From the NCBI RefSeq assembly GCF_001648775.1, contig NZ_LVEJ01000002.1:124001-188000 (forward strand): a stretch of DNA of 64,000 bases, read 5' to 3'. Shown one piece after another: positions 31,683-40,580 of this stretch. Within the stretch, counting starts at the first letter, position 1; the number at the start of each line of letters is the position of its first letter. The translations under genes and the position numbers were made by a program. This DNA is from Pseudomonas fluorescens. GTDB lineage: Bacteria; Pseudomonadota; Gammaproteobacteria; Pseudomonadales; Pseudomonadaceae. The notes beneath the pieces were generated by a model. That model ran no database searches and was not told the origin of the DNA. It worked only from the letters and a program-made list of their open reading frames with translations.

Positions 31683-32129
31683 TCAGTGCTGCAACGCCGG
31701 CTTCTGCACCCCATTGATCGGGATGCGTTTGGCTTTCGCTTCTTCCGGGATCACCCGCAACAGGTCGATGCTCAGCAGACCGTTGCTCAGATCCGCCGCC
31801 TTGATCTCGATGTGATCGGCCAGGCGGAAGGACAGCTTGAAAGCACGCTGGGCGATGCCCTGATGCAAGAAGGTCACGCCTTCGTTGGCATCACGCTTGC
31901 CGCCACTGATGGTCAGCACACCCTTCTCGACTTGCAGCTCCAGGTCATCTTCCTGGAAACCAGCGGCGGCCACGACGATACGGTACTGGTCATCACCGTG
32001 CTTTTCGACGTTGTAAGGTGGGTAGCTGCTGCCTGGTTCGTTACGCAGGGCGGTTTCGAACAGGTCGTTGAAACGGTCGAAACCTACCGAGGAACGGAAC
32101 AGTGGCGCGAGGGAAAATGCAGTACTCAT
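31683..32129 (-). CDS. ibpA: small heat-shock protein, Hsp20/IbpA type
   Basis: 148 residues. ATP-independent holdase that binds unfolding proteins and passes them to DnaK/ClpB. The alpha-crystallin domain spans about 38-130 (YNVEKHGDDQYRIVVAAAGF ... LSNGLLSIDL), with the C-terminal I-P-I anchor at P-I-N-G. The upstream region carries a sigma-32 promoter and a ROSE-like leader, so it should be heat-induced at both transcription and translation. Confidence 0.95.
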   Translation of the reverse strand: MSTAFSLAPLFRSSVGFDRFNDLFETALRNEPGSSYPPYNVEKHGDDQYRIVVAAAGFQEDDLELQVEKGVLTISGGKRDANEGVTFLHQGIAQRAFKLSFRLADHIEIKAADLSNGLLSIDLLRVIPEEAKAKRIPINGVQKPALQH

Positions 32130-32196
32130 GGTTCAAATCTCCTGAAAACAATCAGCAAGGTTTTTTGACTCCGCGACCCGAATTCGGCATCGCGTA
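32130..32196 (-). promoter_or_regulatory. ROSE-like RNA thermometer in the ibpA leader
   Basis: The predicted leader has TTGCT (32154-32158) upstream of the Shine-Dalgarno AGGAG (32139-32143), the arrangement in which U-U/Y-G-C-U pairs with the ribosome site in ROSE elements. Pseudomonas ibpA genes are known to carry such thermometers. Folding was not computed. Confidence 0.6.
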
Positions 32197-32202
32197 ACCC
32201 TT

Positions 32203-32230
32203 AGATAGGGACCGCTGAAATGATTTCAAG
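32203..32230 (-). promoter_or_regulatory. sigma-32 promoter of ibpA
   Basis: CTTGAAA (32224-32230), 13-base spacer, CCCTATCT (32203-32210). This is close to the heat-shock consensus CTTGAAA / CCCCATNT with correct spacing. Confidence 0.8.
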
Positions 32231-32250
32231 AGACTATTTGCAGATTTTTT

Positions 32251-33210
32251 TCAGGCCGCTTCGGCAACCGGCAGACCGAGTAAACGCGAGACGTGATCCG
32301 GCTCGGTTTCACGCCGCAGGACGGTGAACAGCTCGGTCGCTTGCGGATAATTGCGCGTCAGCATGGCCAGCCATTGCTTCAAACGGCCCGGCGATTGACG
32401 TGCGGTCATCTGCGCTTTGGCTTGCAGCCAGAAGTCCTGAATCAGCGGCATCAGCTCGGCCCACGTCATCTCGACAATTTCTTCACCAGCGCGAGCGGCG
32501 GCGATCTGCTTGGCCAGATCCGGGCGCGACACCAGACCGCGGCCGAGCATGATGTCTTCGACGCCACTGATTTCGCGGCAACGCCGCCAATCTTCGACGC
32601 TCCAGATATCACCGTTGGCGAACACCGGGACCTTGACCACGTCCTGCACGCGCGGAATCCACTCCCAATGCGCCGGCGGTTTGTAGCCGTCCATTTTGGT
32701 TCGCGCGTGAACCACGATGTGCTCGGCGCCGCCCTCAGCCAATGCCGTGGCGCAGACCAGTGAACCGTCCGGGCTGTCGAAGCCCAGACGCATCTTCGCG
32801 GTGACAGGAATGTGCGCAGGTACGGCGCGGCGGACGTGCTCGACGATCTGGTTGAGCAGCTCCGGCTCTTTGAGCAGCACGGCGCCGCCCCGGGATTTGT
32901 TCACGGTCTTGGCCGGGCAGCCAAAGTTGAGATCGATGACTTCGGAGCCGAGCTCGCAGGCCAGCGCAGCGTTTTCTGCCAGACACACCGGGTCGGAACC
33001 GAGCAATTGCACGCGCAATGGCACACCGGATGCGGTGCGCGCGCCGTTGAGCAACTCCGGGCCGAACTTGTGGAAATAGGCCGGCGTGAGCAACTGGTCG
33101 TTGACCCGAATGAATTCGGTCACGCACCAGTCGATGCCGCCAACGCGGGTCAGCACGTCGCGGAGAATGTCGTCGACCAACCCCTCCATGGGTGCCAGAG
33201 CAATTTGCAT
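32251..33210 (-). CDS. dusC: tRNA-dihydrouridine(16) synthase DusC
   Basis: 319 residues. FMN-dependent reduction of uridine in the tRNA D-loop. N-terminal APMEGLVD, the catalytic-cysteine segment [15 protein letters not shown] (about 95-109), and H-A-R-T (about 167-170) with FMN-phosphate contacts at N-G-D-I-W. The short C-terminal domain and the APMEGLVD variant fit DusC instead of DusA or DusB. Confidence 0.92.
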   Translation of the reverse strand: MQIALAPMEGLVDDILRDVLTRVGGIDWCVTEFIRVNDQLLTPAYFHKFGPELLNGARTASGVPLRVQLLGSDPVCLAENAALACELGSEVIDLNFGCPAKTVNKSRGGAVLLKEPELLNQIVEHVRRAVPAHIPVTAKMRLGFDSPDGSLVCATALAEGGAEHIVVHARTKMDGYKPPAHWEWIPRVQDVVKVPVFANGDIWSVEDWRRCREISGVEDIMLGRGLVSRPDLAKQIAAARAGEEIVEMTWAELMPLIQDFWLQAKAQMTARQSPGRLKQWLAMLTRNYPQATELFTVLRRETEPDHVSRLLGLPVAEAA

Positions 33211-33278
33211 GGGGAAACACTACTTGAAGAAAAAACGTGCGGCAGTTTACTGGATATCGCAGGAAATCGCAGAAACCT

Positions 33279-33365
33279 TGTGGGAGCGAGCCTGCTCGCG
33301 AAAGCGGTGGATCAGCCATGCATATTTCAACTGACAGACTGCATTCGCGAGCAGGCTCGCACACA
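33279..33365. repeat. REPIN (GTGGG-outside type)
   Basis: TTGTGGGAGCGAGCCTGCTC ... GAGCAGGCTCGCACACA; the distal arm is slightly decayed (CGCACACA). The spacer contains the inner inverted repeat ATCAG...CTGAC. Confidence 0.82.
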
Positions 33366-33366
33366 T

Positions 33367-33816
33367 TTAGATTTGGGTGGTATCCGGGATCTGGATCGCC
33401 GGGCCATAGCCCTCAATGAACTCGGCCGGCATGCGCTTCGGCTTACCAGTGGACAGTTCAATACAGACAAACGTGGTTTGCGCGCGCAGCAGCGTGGTGT
33501 TGTCGCTCGGGCGCTTGAGCTGGAAATGCCGGGTCATTTTCAGGCGCTGATCCCAATCGACGATCCACGTCGCCAATTGCAGTTCGTCGCCTTCATAAGC
33601 CGCTGCCAGATAATCGATCTCGTGGCGCACTACCGCCATCGCCCGATCCAGACGTCGGTACTCGACCAGATCCAGGCCCAGACGCTGCGAGTGGCGCCAG
33701 GCGCAGCGTTCGAGCCAGGTCACGTACACCGCGTTATTCGCGTGGCCCAGCCCGTCGATGTCTTCGGCGCCTACTTGCAGATCAATGGTAAACGGCGTTG
33801 CCCGATCCCAGCCCAT
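33367..33816 (-). CDS. acyl-CoA thioesterase, 4HBT hot-dog family
   Basis: 149 residues from MGWDRATPF, preceded by GGGAGTGGGGC. The motif D-I-D-G-L-G-H-A-N-N-A-V-Y at about residue 20 carries the catalytic Asp/His-Asn environment of YbgC/FadM-type thioesterases. The natural acyl-CoA is unknown. Third gene of a TetR-hydrolase-thioesterase set. Longer upstream frame to 33966 overlaps the hydrolase and is not used in this call. Confidence 0.86.
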   Translation of the reverse strand: MGWDRATPFTIDLQVGAEDIDGLGHANNAVYVTWLERCAWRHSQRLGLDLVEYRRLDRAMAVVRHEIDYLAAAYEGDELQLATWIVDWDQRLKMTRHFQLKRPSDNTTLLRAQTTFVCIELSTGKPKRMPAEFIEGYGPAIQIPDTTQI

Positions 33817-33862
33817 GCCCCACTCCCGGTCAATGTATTCAACCGAGGCAGTGTAACGGAGC

Positions 33863-34696
33863 TCACGCCGATTGGCGCGCCTGAAGGCTGCGGCCGGCAA
33901 GCAGTGATAACACGCCATCAACCACACGCGGGTCAGCCAGCACGCGTTGATGACCGCCGCCTTCAAGACGCAACAGGCGGCTGTCGAACCAGGATTCGTG
34001 GATCAGTTGCGATTCCTTGACCGAGACGAAGTTGTCGTCCTCGGCATGCACGATCAGGCCGGGCATATCCAGTTGATAGTGAGCAACGTCGAGCGTGGCG
34101 GCGCGCATCCCGACATCTTGTTCGACCTGACGAATAAACGCCGAACGAGCCCGGGGTGGCATGCCGACGTAGCGAGCAAAACCGCGCAGTACACCAAGAA
34201 TTCGCGCAGGAGCGGCGATGCTGACGAGGGTTTCGGTGCGCAAGCCCAGTTGCACAGCGAGCATGGCGCTGGCGCCGCCCATGGAATGACCGATGACCGC
34301 TTGCAGTGGCGGCAACTCGGCAGCCGCTTCGAGCATTGCCCGAGCGAACAACACGACATTAGCTTCACGCCCCGGCGAACGACCATGAGCCGGGCCATCG
34401 AGCGCGACAACGGTGTAACCGGCCTCGACCAGTGCGCTGATCAGCGCGGCGAATTGGGTTGGCCGCCCTTCCCAACCGTGCATCAGCAGCACTGTCGGGC
34501 CCTGCCCCCAGCGCAGCGCCGAGAGACCAAAACGCAAAGTGATCCGTTCGGAACTGGCCAGCAGCGGCAACTCCCAATCCCGTAGAGGCAACGACCGCGG
34601 CGTCATGAACGCCAGACGCATTTTGCTCGCCACGCGTTTCGGTGCAATCCAGCCCAAGGTGCCATTAACGCCACGAACCCACTTCAACGTGTTCAT
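33863..34696 (-). CDS. alpha/beta hydrolase
   Basis: 277 residues. Nucleophile elbow G-H-S-M-G-G (Ser about 137), oxyanion segment L-M-H-G-W-E-G (about 71-77), acid in HAEDDNF, and terminal His in GGGHQRV. Substrate unknown. GGAGAGAGCG precedes the ATG; the gap to the TetR gene is 30 bases, so they probably share a promoter. Confidence 0.9.
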   Translation of the reverse strand: MNTLKWVRGVNGTLGWIAPKRVASKMRLAFMTPRSLPLRDWELPLLASSERITLRFGLSALRWGQGPTVLLMHGWEGRPTQFAALISALVEAGYTVVALDGPAHGRSPGREANVVLFARAMLEAAAELPPLQAVIGHSMGGASAMLAVQLGLRTETLVSIAAPARILGVLRGFARYVGMPPRARSAFIRQVEQDVGMRAATLDVAHYQLDMPGLIVHAEDDNFVSVKESQLIHESWFDSRLLRLEGGGHQRVLADPRVVDGVLSLLAGRSLQARQSA

Positions 34697-34726
34697 CGCT
34701 CTCTCCTCAGGCCTGTTGCCTTCAGG

Positions 34727-35266
34727 TCAACGCACCGCCGACTTGGCAGCGCGCAGCAATCGATCGGATAAATCTCCCGGGCCCAGCGCTCTTGCGAGGG
34801 CCAGACCACCCACCATCAAGGCCACGTCGGCCAGGGCTTTGTCGGTGTCCTCAGGGCTGGACGCCAACTGCGCGATCATCAGTTCCAGATGCTCGTTCAG
34901 CGCGATGCGGAACGATTCCGGCAAACGACCCAATTCGCCAATCGAAGCGGGAATCGGGCATGCCGCGTCACTGGAATCACGATGCTTGCGCGACAGGTAA
35001 AACGCAGCGACCAGGGCGCGGCGCTCTTCACCGGTCAATTCGCTATCCATGTCGGCAATCAGGTCGCGGCGGCGACCGAGAAGCTGCTTGAACGCTTCGA
35101 GCATCATTGCGTCCTTGCTTTCGAAGTGCGCATAGAAACCACCGACCGTCAGGCCGGCTGCGCCCATCACTTCGCCCACGCTAGGGTCGGCCGGGCCACG
35201 CTGAATCAGTGCGGCGCTGGCAGCCTTGAGGATGCGTTCGCGGGTTTGAGCTTTTTTATCGTTCAT
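34727..35266 (-). CDS. TetR/AcrR family regulator
   Basis: 179 residues. N-terminal HTH (RERILKAASAALIQRGPADPSVGEVMGAAGLTVGGFYAHFESKD, about 9-52), then a variable helical ligand domain. GGAGGCAACG precedes the ATG. A perfect palindrome ends 24 bases upstream, so it most likely represses itself and the hydrolase/thioesterase genes behind it. Ligand unknown; an acyl compound would fit the neighbours. Confidence 0.92.
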   Translation of the reverse strand: MNDKKAQTRERILKAASAALIQRGPADPSVGEVMGAAGLTVGGFYAHFESKDAMMLEAFKQLLGRRRDLIADMDSELTGEERRALVAAFYLSRKHRDSSDAACPIPASIGELGRLPESFRIALNEHLELMIAQLASSPEDTDKALADVALMVGGLALARALGPGDLSDRLLRAAKSAVR

Positions 35267-35289
35267 CGTTGCCTCCGAATATTACGACT

Positions 35290-35316
35290 AGAATATTATT
35301 CGCATAATAATATTCT
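35290..35316. promoter_or_regulatory. perfect inverted repeat, probable TetR operator
   Basis: AGAATATTATT, spacer CGCAT, AATAATATTCT: 11-base arms without mismatch in an AT-rich island just upstream of the TetR start. Confidence 0.75.
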
Positions 35317-35390
35317 GCAAGTCAAGGATATGACCGCTGGTCTGAAGCACAGTGTAAGGAAAAAGGAGAATTGGCCAAACGCCAGACAAA

Positions 35391-35422
35391 CAAAAGGGCC
35401 ATTCAATAATTGAATGACCCTT
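35391..35422 (-). terminator. terminator of the Glu/Ala tRNA cluster
   Basis: Minus strand AGGGTCATTCAA, loop TTA, TTGAATGGCCCT with one mismatch, then TTTTG. Twenty-six bases after the last tRNA-Glu. Confidence 0.75.
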
Positions 35423-35447
35423 ATAAATCCCGCAGAGCGGGTAATCG

Positions 35448-35523
35448 TGGCGTCCCCTAGGGGACTCGAACCCCTGTTACCGCCGTGAAAGGGCGGTGTC
35501 CTAGGCCACTAGACGAAGGGGAC
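35448..35523 (-). tRNA. tRNA-Glu (TTC), unit B
   Basis: 76 nt with CCA. Acceptor GTCCCCT pairs with AGGGGAC; anticodon loop CTTTCAC gives TTC. Identical to the copy at 35733-35808. Confidence 0.97.
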
Positions 35524-35603
35524 ACAAACCTTCTATACAACTGATCAGCGCTGAGAACTGATCGATTCAAGGCCGGTGTGGCCAGACCTTGAACTTGTAA
35601 AAT

Positions 35604-35679
35604 TGGTGGAGCTTAGCGGGATCGAACCGCTGACCTCCTGCATGCCATGCAGGCGCTCTCCCAGCTGAGCTAAAGCCCC
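35604..35679 (-). tRNA. tRNA-Ala (GGC), unit B
   Basis: 76 nt with CCA, anticodon GGC. Acceptor GGGGCTT pairs with AAGCTCC; T stem AGCGG/CCGCT. It differs from the second copy by paired changes only. Confidence 0.97.
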
Positions 35680-35732
35680 GGATTTTTCGCCTCGCGGCGG
35701 AGTGACATCTTGCAACATCACTTCTGTAAAAC

Positions 35733-35808
35733 TGGCGTCCCCTAGGGGACTCGAACCCCTGTTACCGCCGTGAAAGGGCGGTGTCCTAGGCCACTAGACG
35801 AAGGGGAC
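35733..35808 (-). tRNA. tRNA-Glu (TTC), unit A
   Basis: 76 nt with CCA, anticodon TTC, identical to the copy 285 bases away. Part of a tandem Ala-Glu duplication. Confidence 0.97.
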
Positions 35809-35888
35809 GCAAACCCTTCTATACAACTGATCAACGCTGAGTGTTGATCCCTTCAAGACCAGTGTGGCCAGGCCTTGAAGTGTAAAAT

Positions 35889-35964
35889 TGGTGGAGCTAA
35901 ACGGGATCGAACCGTTGACCTCCTGCATGCCATGCAGGCGCTCTCCCAGCTGAGCTATAGCCCC
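35889..35964 (-). tRNA. tRNA-Ala (GGC), unit A
   Basis: 76 nt with CCA, anticodon GGC. Acceptor GGGGCTA pairs with TAGCTCC; T stem AACGG/CCGTT. First gene of the cluster in transcription order, downstream of gltX and its terminator. Confidence 0.97.
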
Positions 35965-36101
35965 TCATCGTTGATGTCATCGCTGAGGACGGGGCGAATC
36001 TTAAGGGTGTACGGAAAGCCTGTCAAACTTATTTTTGAAATTTTTCAAAGTTTTTCGTCGGCATAACAATCACTTACCGCCCTCCCCCGTAAATTCGGGG
36101 G

Positions 36102-36142
36102 AAAAACGCCGAAGGCCGGAATCAAAAGATCCCGGCCTTCGG
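36102..36142 (-). terminator. intrinsic terminator after gltX
   Basis: Minus strand CCGAAGGCCGGGATC, loop TTTT, GATTCCGGCCTTCGG, then CGTTTTTC. It lies 25 bases beyond the gltX stop and ahead of the tRNA cluster. Confidence 0.85.
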
Positions 36143-36166
36143 TAGATCCTGCAGAGTCAGGCGCGC

Positions 36167-37648
36167 TTAAGCGATAGCGCCCAGCAGTTTTTCCCACTCT
36201 TTGTTTTCTTTCTTCGACACGCCGCCCAGCAGGTCGATCGCCTGACGCAGACGATAACGGGTCAGATCCGGGCCAAGGATTTCCATCGCATCGAGCACCG
36301 ATACCGAACTCGCCTGCCCGGTGATCGCGGCAAACATCAGCGGCATCGCATCGCGCAGTTTCAACTCCAGCGACTCGACCACCGCCTGAATCGTTGCAGT
36401 GATGGCGTCTTTCTCCCACTGACGCAGGCTTTCCAGCTTCCACAGGATCAACTGCATCAACTGCCGAACCTGATCACCCGAGAGCTTTTTCGATTCGAAC
36501 AGCTTGGCATCAGGGTTAACGCCACCGGCGAAGAAGAAGCCGCCCAGCGGAGCAACCTGGCTGAAGGTTTCAACGCGCCCCTGAACCAGCGGCGCGATCT
36601 TCATCATGTATTCCGGGTTCAACGCCCAGGTCTGCAGACGGCTGGCGAACTCTTCCACCGGCAGATCACGCAGCCATTGGCCGTTGAGCCACGACAGCTT
36701 CTCGATGTCGAAGATCGGCCCGCCGAGGGACACACGCTTGAGGTCGAAGTTGTCGACCATTTCCTGCAACGAGAACTTCTCACGCTCGTCCGGCATCGAC
36801 CAGCCCATGCGACCGAGGTAGTTGAGCATCGCCTCAGGCATGAAGCCCATGCGCTCGTAGAACGTCACCGAGGTCGGGTTCTTGCGCTTGGACAGCTTGC
36901 TCTTGTCCGGGTTACGCAGCAGCGGCATGTAACACAGCTCCGGTTGTTCCCAGCCGAAGTATTCGTACAACAGAATCAGTTTTGGTGCCGATGGCAGCCA
37001 TTCTTCGCCACGCAGCACATGGGTGATGCCCATCAGGTGGTCGTCGACGACGTTGGCGAGGAAGTACGTCGGCAGGCCGTCGGTCTTCATCAACACTTGC
37101 ATGTCCATGCGATCCCACGGGATCTCGACGTCGCCACGCAGCATGTCCGGCACCACGCAGACGCCTTCGCTCGGCACTTTCATGCGGATCACGTGCGGTT
37201 CGCCAGCCGCCAGACGGGCCGCGACTTCTTCTTTCGACAGCAACAGCGCGCGGCCGTCGTAGCGTGGGGTTTCGCCACGAGCCATTTGCTCGGCGCGCAT
37301 CTGATCGAGTTCTTCAGCAGTGCAGAAGCATGGGAACGCGTGGCCCATGTCGACCAGTTGCTGGCAGTACTTCTGATAGATGTCGCCGCGCTCGCTCTGA
37401 CGGTATGGACCGTGCGGGCCGCCGACGTCCGGCCCTTCGCTCCAGTCGATACCCAGCCAGCGCAGGGCGTCGAAGATCTGCTGTTCGGACTCGCGGGTCG
37501 AACGCAACTGGTCGGTGTCTTCGATCCGCAGGATGAACTCACCGCCATGCTGCTTGGCAAAGCAGTAGTTGAACAATGCGATGTAAGCGGTACCTACGTG
37601 GGGGTCCCCGGTAGGCGATGGCGCGATGCGAGTGCGGACGGTGGTCAT
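36167..37648 (-). CDS. gltX: glutamyl-tRNA synthetase
   Basis: 493 residues. Charges tRNA-Glu. Class I signatures: [14 protein letters not shown] (HIGH equivalent, about 9-22) and SKLSKRKNP (KMSKS equivalent, about 241). Discriminating GluRS length and C-terminal helical anticodon domain are present. It stands directly upstream of two tRNA-Glu genes, its own substrate. Confidence 0.97.
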   Translation of the reverse strand: MTTVRTRIAPSPTGDPHVGTAYIALFNYCFAKQHGGEFILRIEDTDQLRSTRESEQQIFDALRWLGIDWSEGPDVGGPHGPYRQSERGDIYQKYCQQLVDMGHAFPCFCTAEELDQMRAEQMARGETPRYDGRALLLSKEEVAARLAAGEPHVIRMKVPSEGVCVVPDMLRGDVEIPWDRMDMQVLMKTDGLPTYFLANVVDDHLMGITHVLRGEEWLPSAPKLILLYEYFGWEQPELCYMPLLRNPDKSKLSKRKNPTSVTFYERMGFMPEAMLNYLGRMGWSMPDEREKFSLQEMVDNFDLKRVSLGGPIFDIEKLSWLNGQWLRDLPVEEFASRLQTWALNPEYMMKIAPLVQGRVETFSQVAPLGGFFFAGGVNPDAKLFESKKLSGDQVRQLMQLILWKLESLRQWEKDAITATIQAVVESLELKLRDAMPLMFAAITGQASSVSVLDAMEILGPDLTRYRLRQAIDLLGGVSKKENKEWEKLLGAIA

Positions 37649-37876
37649 GGCATGTCTCGAAAAGAATGAAAAGCAAAACTATCAAGCGGCGAATGGTAAC
37701 AGGCGACACCCGCCCCGCTCCAGCAGACAGGGCATTTAAGCCAAGTTTGCGTCTGGAACGCCCGTAAGCCGTGGTGAATGGGCAAATATCAACGGTTGGC
37801 ATTTACCGTTTATCGGCTGTATGCCAGATTCGCCTGCTGATAACTTTCCTTACAATTCCTCGACTACAGTTTGCCC

Positions 37877-38926
37877 ATGCCTGCCCAACTCAAGCGTCGC
37901 CTGTTGATTTTCCTGCTGCTCGTCCTGCTGATCGCCGGGGGCTTTTTCGCCCATTGGTTTTTCAAGGGACGCTTTTATGAAAGCACTGACAACGCCTATG
38001 TCCAGGGCGAAATCACCCGTGTCTCGAGCCAACTGAGCGCGCGCATCGATGAAGTGTTGGTACAGGACAATCAGCACGTGGAAAAAGGCCAACTGCTGGT
38101 GCGCCTCGAACCGAATGATTTCCGCCTGGCCATCGATCGCGCCAATGCCGCCCTCGCCACCCGCGAAGCCGAGCGCCTGCAAGCACAAAGCAAACTGACC
38201 CAACAATCGAGCCTGATCGCCGCCAGCGATGCGCAAGTGGCGACCACTCAAGCGACACTCGGCCGTTCGCAGATGGATTTGTCGCGCGCCGAGACGCTGC
38301 GCAAACCCGGTTACGTTTCCGAAGAGCGCGTGACCACCCTCTCCGCCGACACCCACATTGCCCGTTCGCAAGTGGCCAAGGCGCAGGCCGACGCGCAAGG
38401 CCAGCGTCAGCAAGTCAACGCCCTGAACGCCGAAATCAAACGCCTCGACGCGCAGATTGCCAACGCCCGCGCCGATCTCGCGCAAGCCGAACTAAACCTG
38501 ACCCGCAGCGAAATCCACGCACCCATCAGCGGCCTCGTCGGCCAGCGCGCCGCGCGTAACGGCCAAGTGGTGCAGGCCGGCGCTTACCTGTTGTCGATCG
38601 TCCCGGACGAAGACATCTGGGTCCAGGCCAACTTCAAGGAAACCCAGATCGGTCATATGCAACCCGGACAAAAAGCCGAGCTGACCTTCGATGCCTATGG
38701 CGACACGCCGATCGAAGCGCGGGTCGACAGCTTGTTCGCTGCTTCCGGCGCGCAGTTCAGCTTGCTGCCACCGGACAACGCCACCGGCAACTTCACCAAA
38801 GTCGTGCAGCGGATTCCGGTGAAACTGACCTTCAAGGCCGACAACCCGCTGCACGGCAAGATCCGCCCGGGCATGTCCGTCACCGCCACCGTGAACATCA
38901 AAGACGCCCCGGACAATGGCCGGTGA
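37877..38926 (+). CDS. HlyD/EmrA family membrane fusion protein
   Basis: 349 residues from ATG 37877. One N-terminal membrane segment (about 10-27), then a lipoyl/barrel-sandwich half (YESTDNAYVQGE), a long alpha-hairpin coiled coil (about 85-205) and the beta-barrel (QANFKETQIGHMQPGQ). Periplasmic adaptor linking an inner-membrane MFS pump to an outer-membrane channel. It overlaps the following MFS gene by 11 bases. No regulator or TolC-like gene is adjacent. Confidence 0.92.
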   Translation: MPAQLKRRLLIFLLLVLLIAGGFFAHWFFKGRFYESTDNAYVQGEITRVSSQLSARIDEVLVQDNQHVEKGQLLVRLEPNDFRLAIDRANAALATREAERLQAQSKLTQQSSLIAASDAQVATTQATLGRSQMDLSRAETLRKPGYVSEERVTTLSADTHIARSQVAKAQADAQGQRQQVNALNAEIKRLDAQIANARADLAQAELNLTRSEIHAPISGLVGQRAARNGQVVQAGAYLLSIVPDEDIWVQANFKETQIGHMQPGQKAELTFDAYGDTPIEARVDSLFAASGAQFSLLPPDNATGNFTKVVQRIPVKLTFKADNPLHGKIRPGMSVTATVNIKDAPDNGR

Positions 38927-40466
38927 TTCGCTGATCCGCCCGGTCGGCGAACCGACCCGGCGCGATTGGATTGCGGTGATGAGCGTGATGCTCGGCGCCT
39001 TCATGGCCGTGCTCGACATCCAGATCACCAACTCTTCGCTGAAAGATATTCAGGGCGCGCTGTCGGCGACGCTGGAAGAAGGTTCGTGGATTTCCACGTC
39101 GTACCTGGTCGCGGAAATCATCATGATTCCGCTGACCGCGTGGCTGGTGCAACTGCTGTCGGCGCGGCGCCTGGCCGTGTGGGTGTCGCTGGGGTTTCTG
39201 GTGTCTTCGTTGCTGTGCTCGATGGCCTGGAGCCTGGAGAGCATGATCGTTTTCCGCGCCATGCAGGGCTTCACCGGCGGCGCGCTGATCCCGCTGGCGT
39301 TCACCCTGACCCTGATCAAACTCCCCGAACACCATCGCGCCAAAGGCATGGCGATGTTCGCCATGACCGCGACGTTCGCGCCGTCAATCGGCCCGACGCT
39401 GGGCGGCTGGCTCACGGAAAACTGGGGCTGGGAATACATCTTCTATATCAACATTCCACCGGGCCTGATCATGATCGCCGGTTTGATGTACGGACTGGAG
39501 AAGAAAGAAGCGCACTGGGAACTGCTGAAAAGCACCGACTACACCGGCATCCTCACGCTAGGGATTGGCCTCGGTTGCTTGCAGGTGTTTCTGGAAGAAG
39601 GTCATCGCAAGGACTGGCTCGAATCGAGCCTGATCGTGACGCTGGGCAGCATCGCGCTAGTAAGCCTGATCACCTTCGTCATCGTGCAGATTTCCAAACC
39701 CAATCCGCTGATCAACCTCGGGATCCTGCGCAATCGCAACTTCGGTCTGTCGAGTATTTCCAGCCTGGGCATGGGTGTCGGGTTGTACGGTTCGATCTAT
39801 CTGTTGCCGCTGTATCTGGCGCAGATCCAGAACTACAACGCCTTGCAGATCGGCGAAGTGATCATGTGGATGGGCGTGCCGCAGCTGTTCCTGATTCCGC
39901 TGGTGCCGAAGTTGATGAAGTTCATTTCGCCGAAGTGGCTGTGCACCTTGGGGTTCGGGCTATTCGGGTTGGCGAGTTTTTCATCCGGCGTGCTCAATCC
40001 CGACTTTGCCGGGCCGCAGTTCAATCAGATCCAGATCATTCGGGCTCTGGGGCAGCCATTGATCATGGTGACCATTTCGCTGATCGCCACGGCGTACATT
40101 CTGCCGCAGGACGCGGGCTCGGCGTCGAGTCTGTTCAATATCCTGCGTAACCTTGGCGGTGCGATCGGCATTGCCCTGCTGGCGACGCTGCTGGATGCGC
40201 GCACCAAGACTTACTTCGATTATTTGCGCGAGGCGGTGGTGCCGACCAACCCGCAGGTGGCCGAGCGATTGGCGTCGATGACCGATCGGTTTGGCAATGA
40301 CACGGCGGCGCTGGGCAAGTTGAGTGAAATCGTCCATCAGCAGGCGGCGATCATGGCGTACAACGATGCGTTTCACTTTGTCGGGATTGCGCTGGGAATC
40401 AGTATGTTGGCGATTTTGCTGACCAAGAAATTGCCACAAGGGTTGAAGGCTGGGGAATCCCATTGA
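38916..40466 (+). CDS. DHA2 family MFS exporter, EmrB type
   Basis: 516 residues with 14 hydrophobic segments. The segment FMAVLDIQITNSSLKDIQG and the motif GWRWxFYINxPxG variant (WGWEYIFYINIPPGL) are typical of EmrB proton antiporters. Works with the preceding EmrA-like adaptor to expel drugs or aromatic acids; the substrate is not predictable. A REPIN follows; there is no hairpin-T terminator. Confidence 0.93.
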   Translation: MAGDSLIRPVGEPTRRDWIAVMSVMLGAFMAVLDIQITNSSLKDIQGALSATLEEGSWISTSYLVAEIIMIPLTAWLVQLLSARRLAVWVSLGFLVSSLLCSMAWSLESMIVFRAMQGFTGGALIPLAFTLTLIKLPEHHRAKGMAMFAMTATFAPSIGPTLGGWLTENWGWEYIFYINIPPGLIMIAGLMYGLEKKEAHWELLKSTDYTGILTLGIGLGCLQVFLEEGHRKDWLESSLIVTLGSIALVSLITFVIVQISKPNPLINLGILRNRNFGLSSISSLGMGVGLYGSIYLLPLYLAQIQNYNALQIGEVIMWMGVPQLFLIPLVPKLMKFISPKWLCTLGFGLFGLASFSSGVLNPDFAGPQFNQIQIIRALGQPLIMVTISLIATAYILPQDAGSASSLFNILRNLGGAIGIALLATLLDARTKTYFDYLREAVVPTNPQVAERLASMTDRFGNDTAALGKLSEIVHQQAAIMAYNDAFHFVGIALGISMLAILLTKKLPQGLKAGESH

Positions 40467-40480
40467 GACCGCGTTGCCTC

Positions 40481-40561
40481 CATTCGCGAGCAGGCTCGCT
40501 CCCACAGGGGATTTGTGAACGACACAGATCCAAGGTGGGCGCGAGCCTGCTCGCGAAGAGG
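40481..40561. repeat. REPIN (TTCGCGAG-outside type, divergent spacer)
   Basis: CATTCGCGAGCAGGCTCGCT ... GCGCGAGCCTGCTCGCGAAG. The spacer does not match the AATGCATT core seen in the other copies of this type. It separates the convergent MFS and uvrB genes. Confidence 0.82.
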
Positions 40562-40580
40562 CCCGCTCAGGCAATGAAGA

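Noticed and set aside
33817..33966. 50-codon N-terminal extension of the thioesterase
   Set aside because: It overlaps the hydrolase gene and lacks a ribosome site; the shorter start has GGGAG and matches the hot-dog domain length.
36081..36101. Hairpin CCCCCG...CGGGGG near gltX
   Set aside because: Adjacent to the true gltX terminator; its own A/T tract is on the wrong side for minus-strand termination.
38966..40150. 394-codon frame in the same direction as the MFS gene but out of frame
   Set aside because: The EmrB-type frame has 14 membrane segments; this frame is Arg/His-rich with none.
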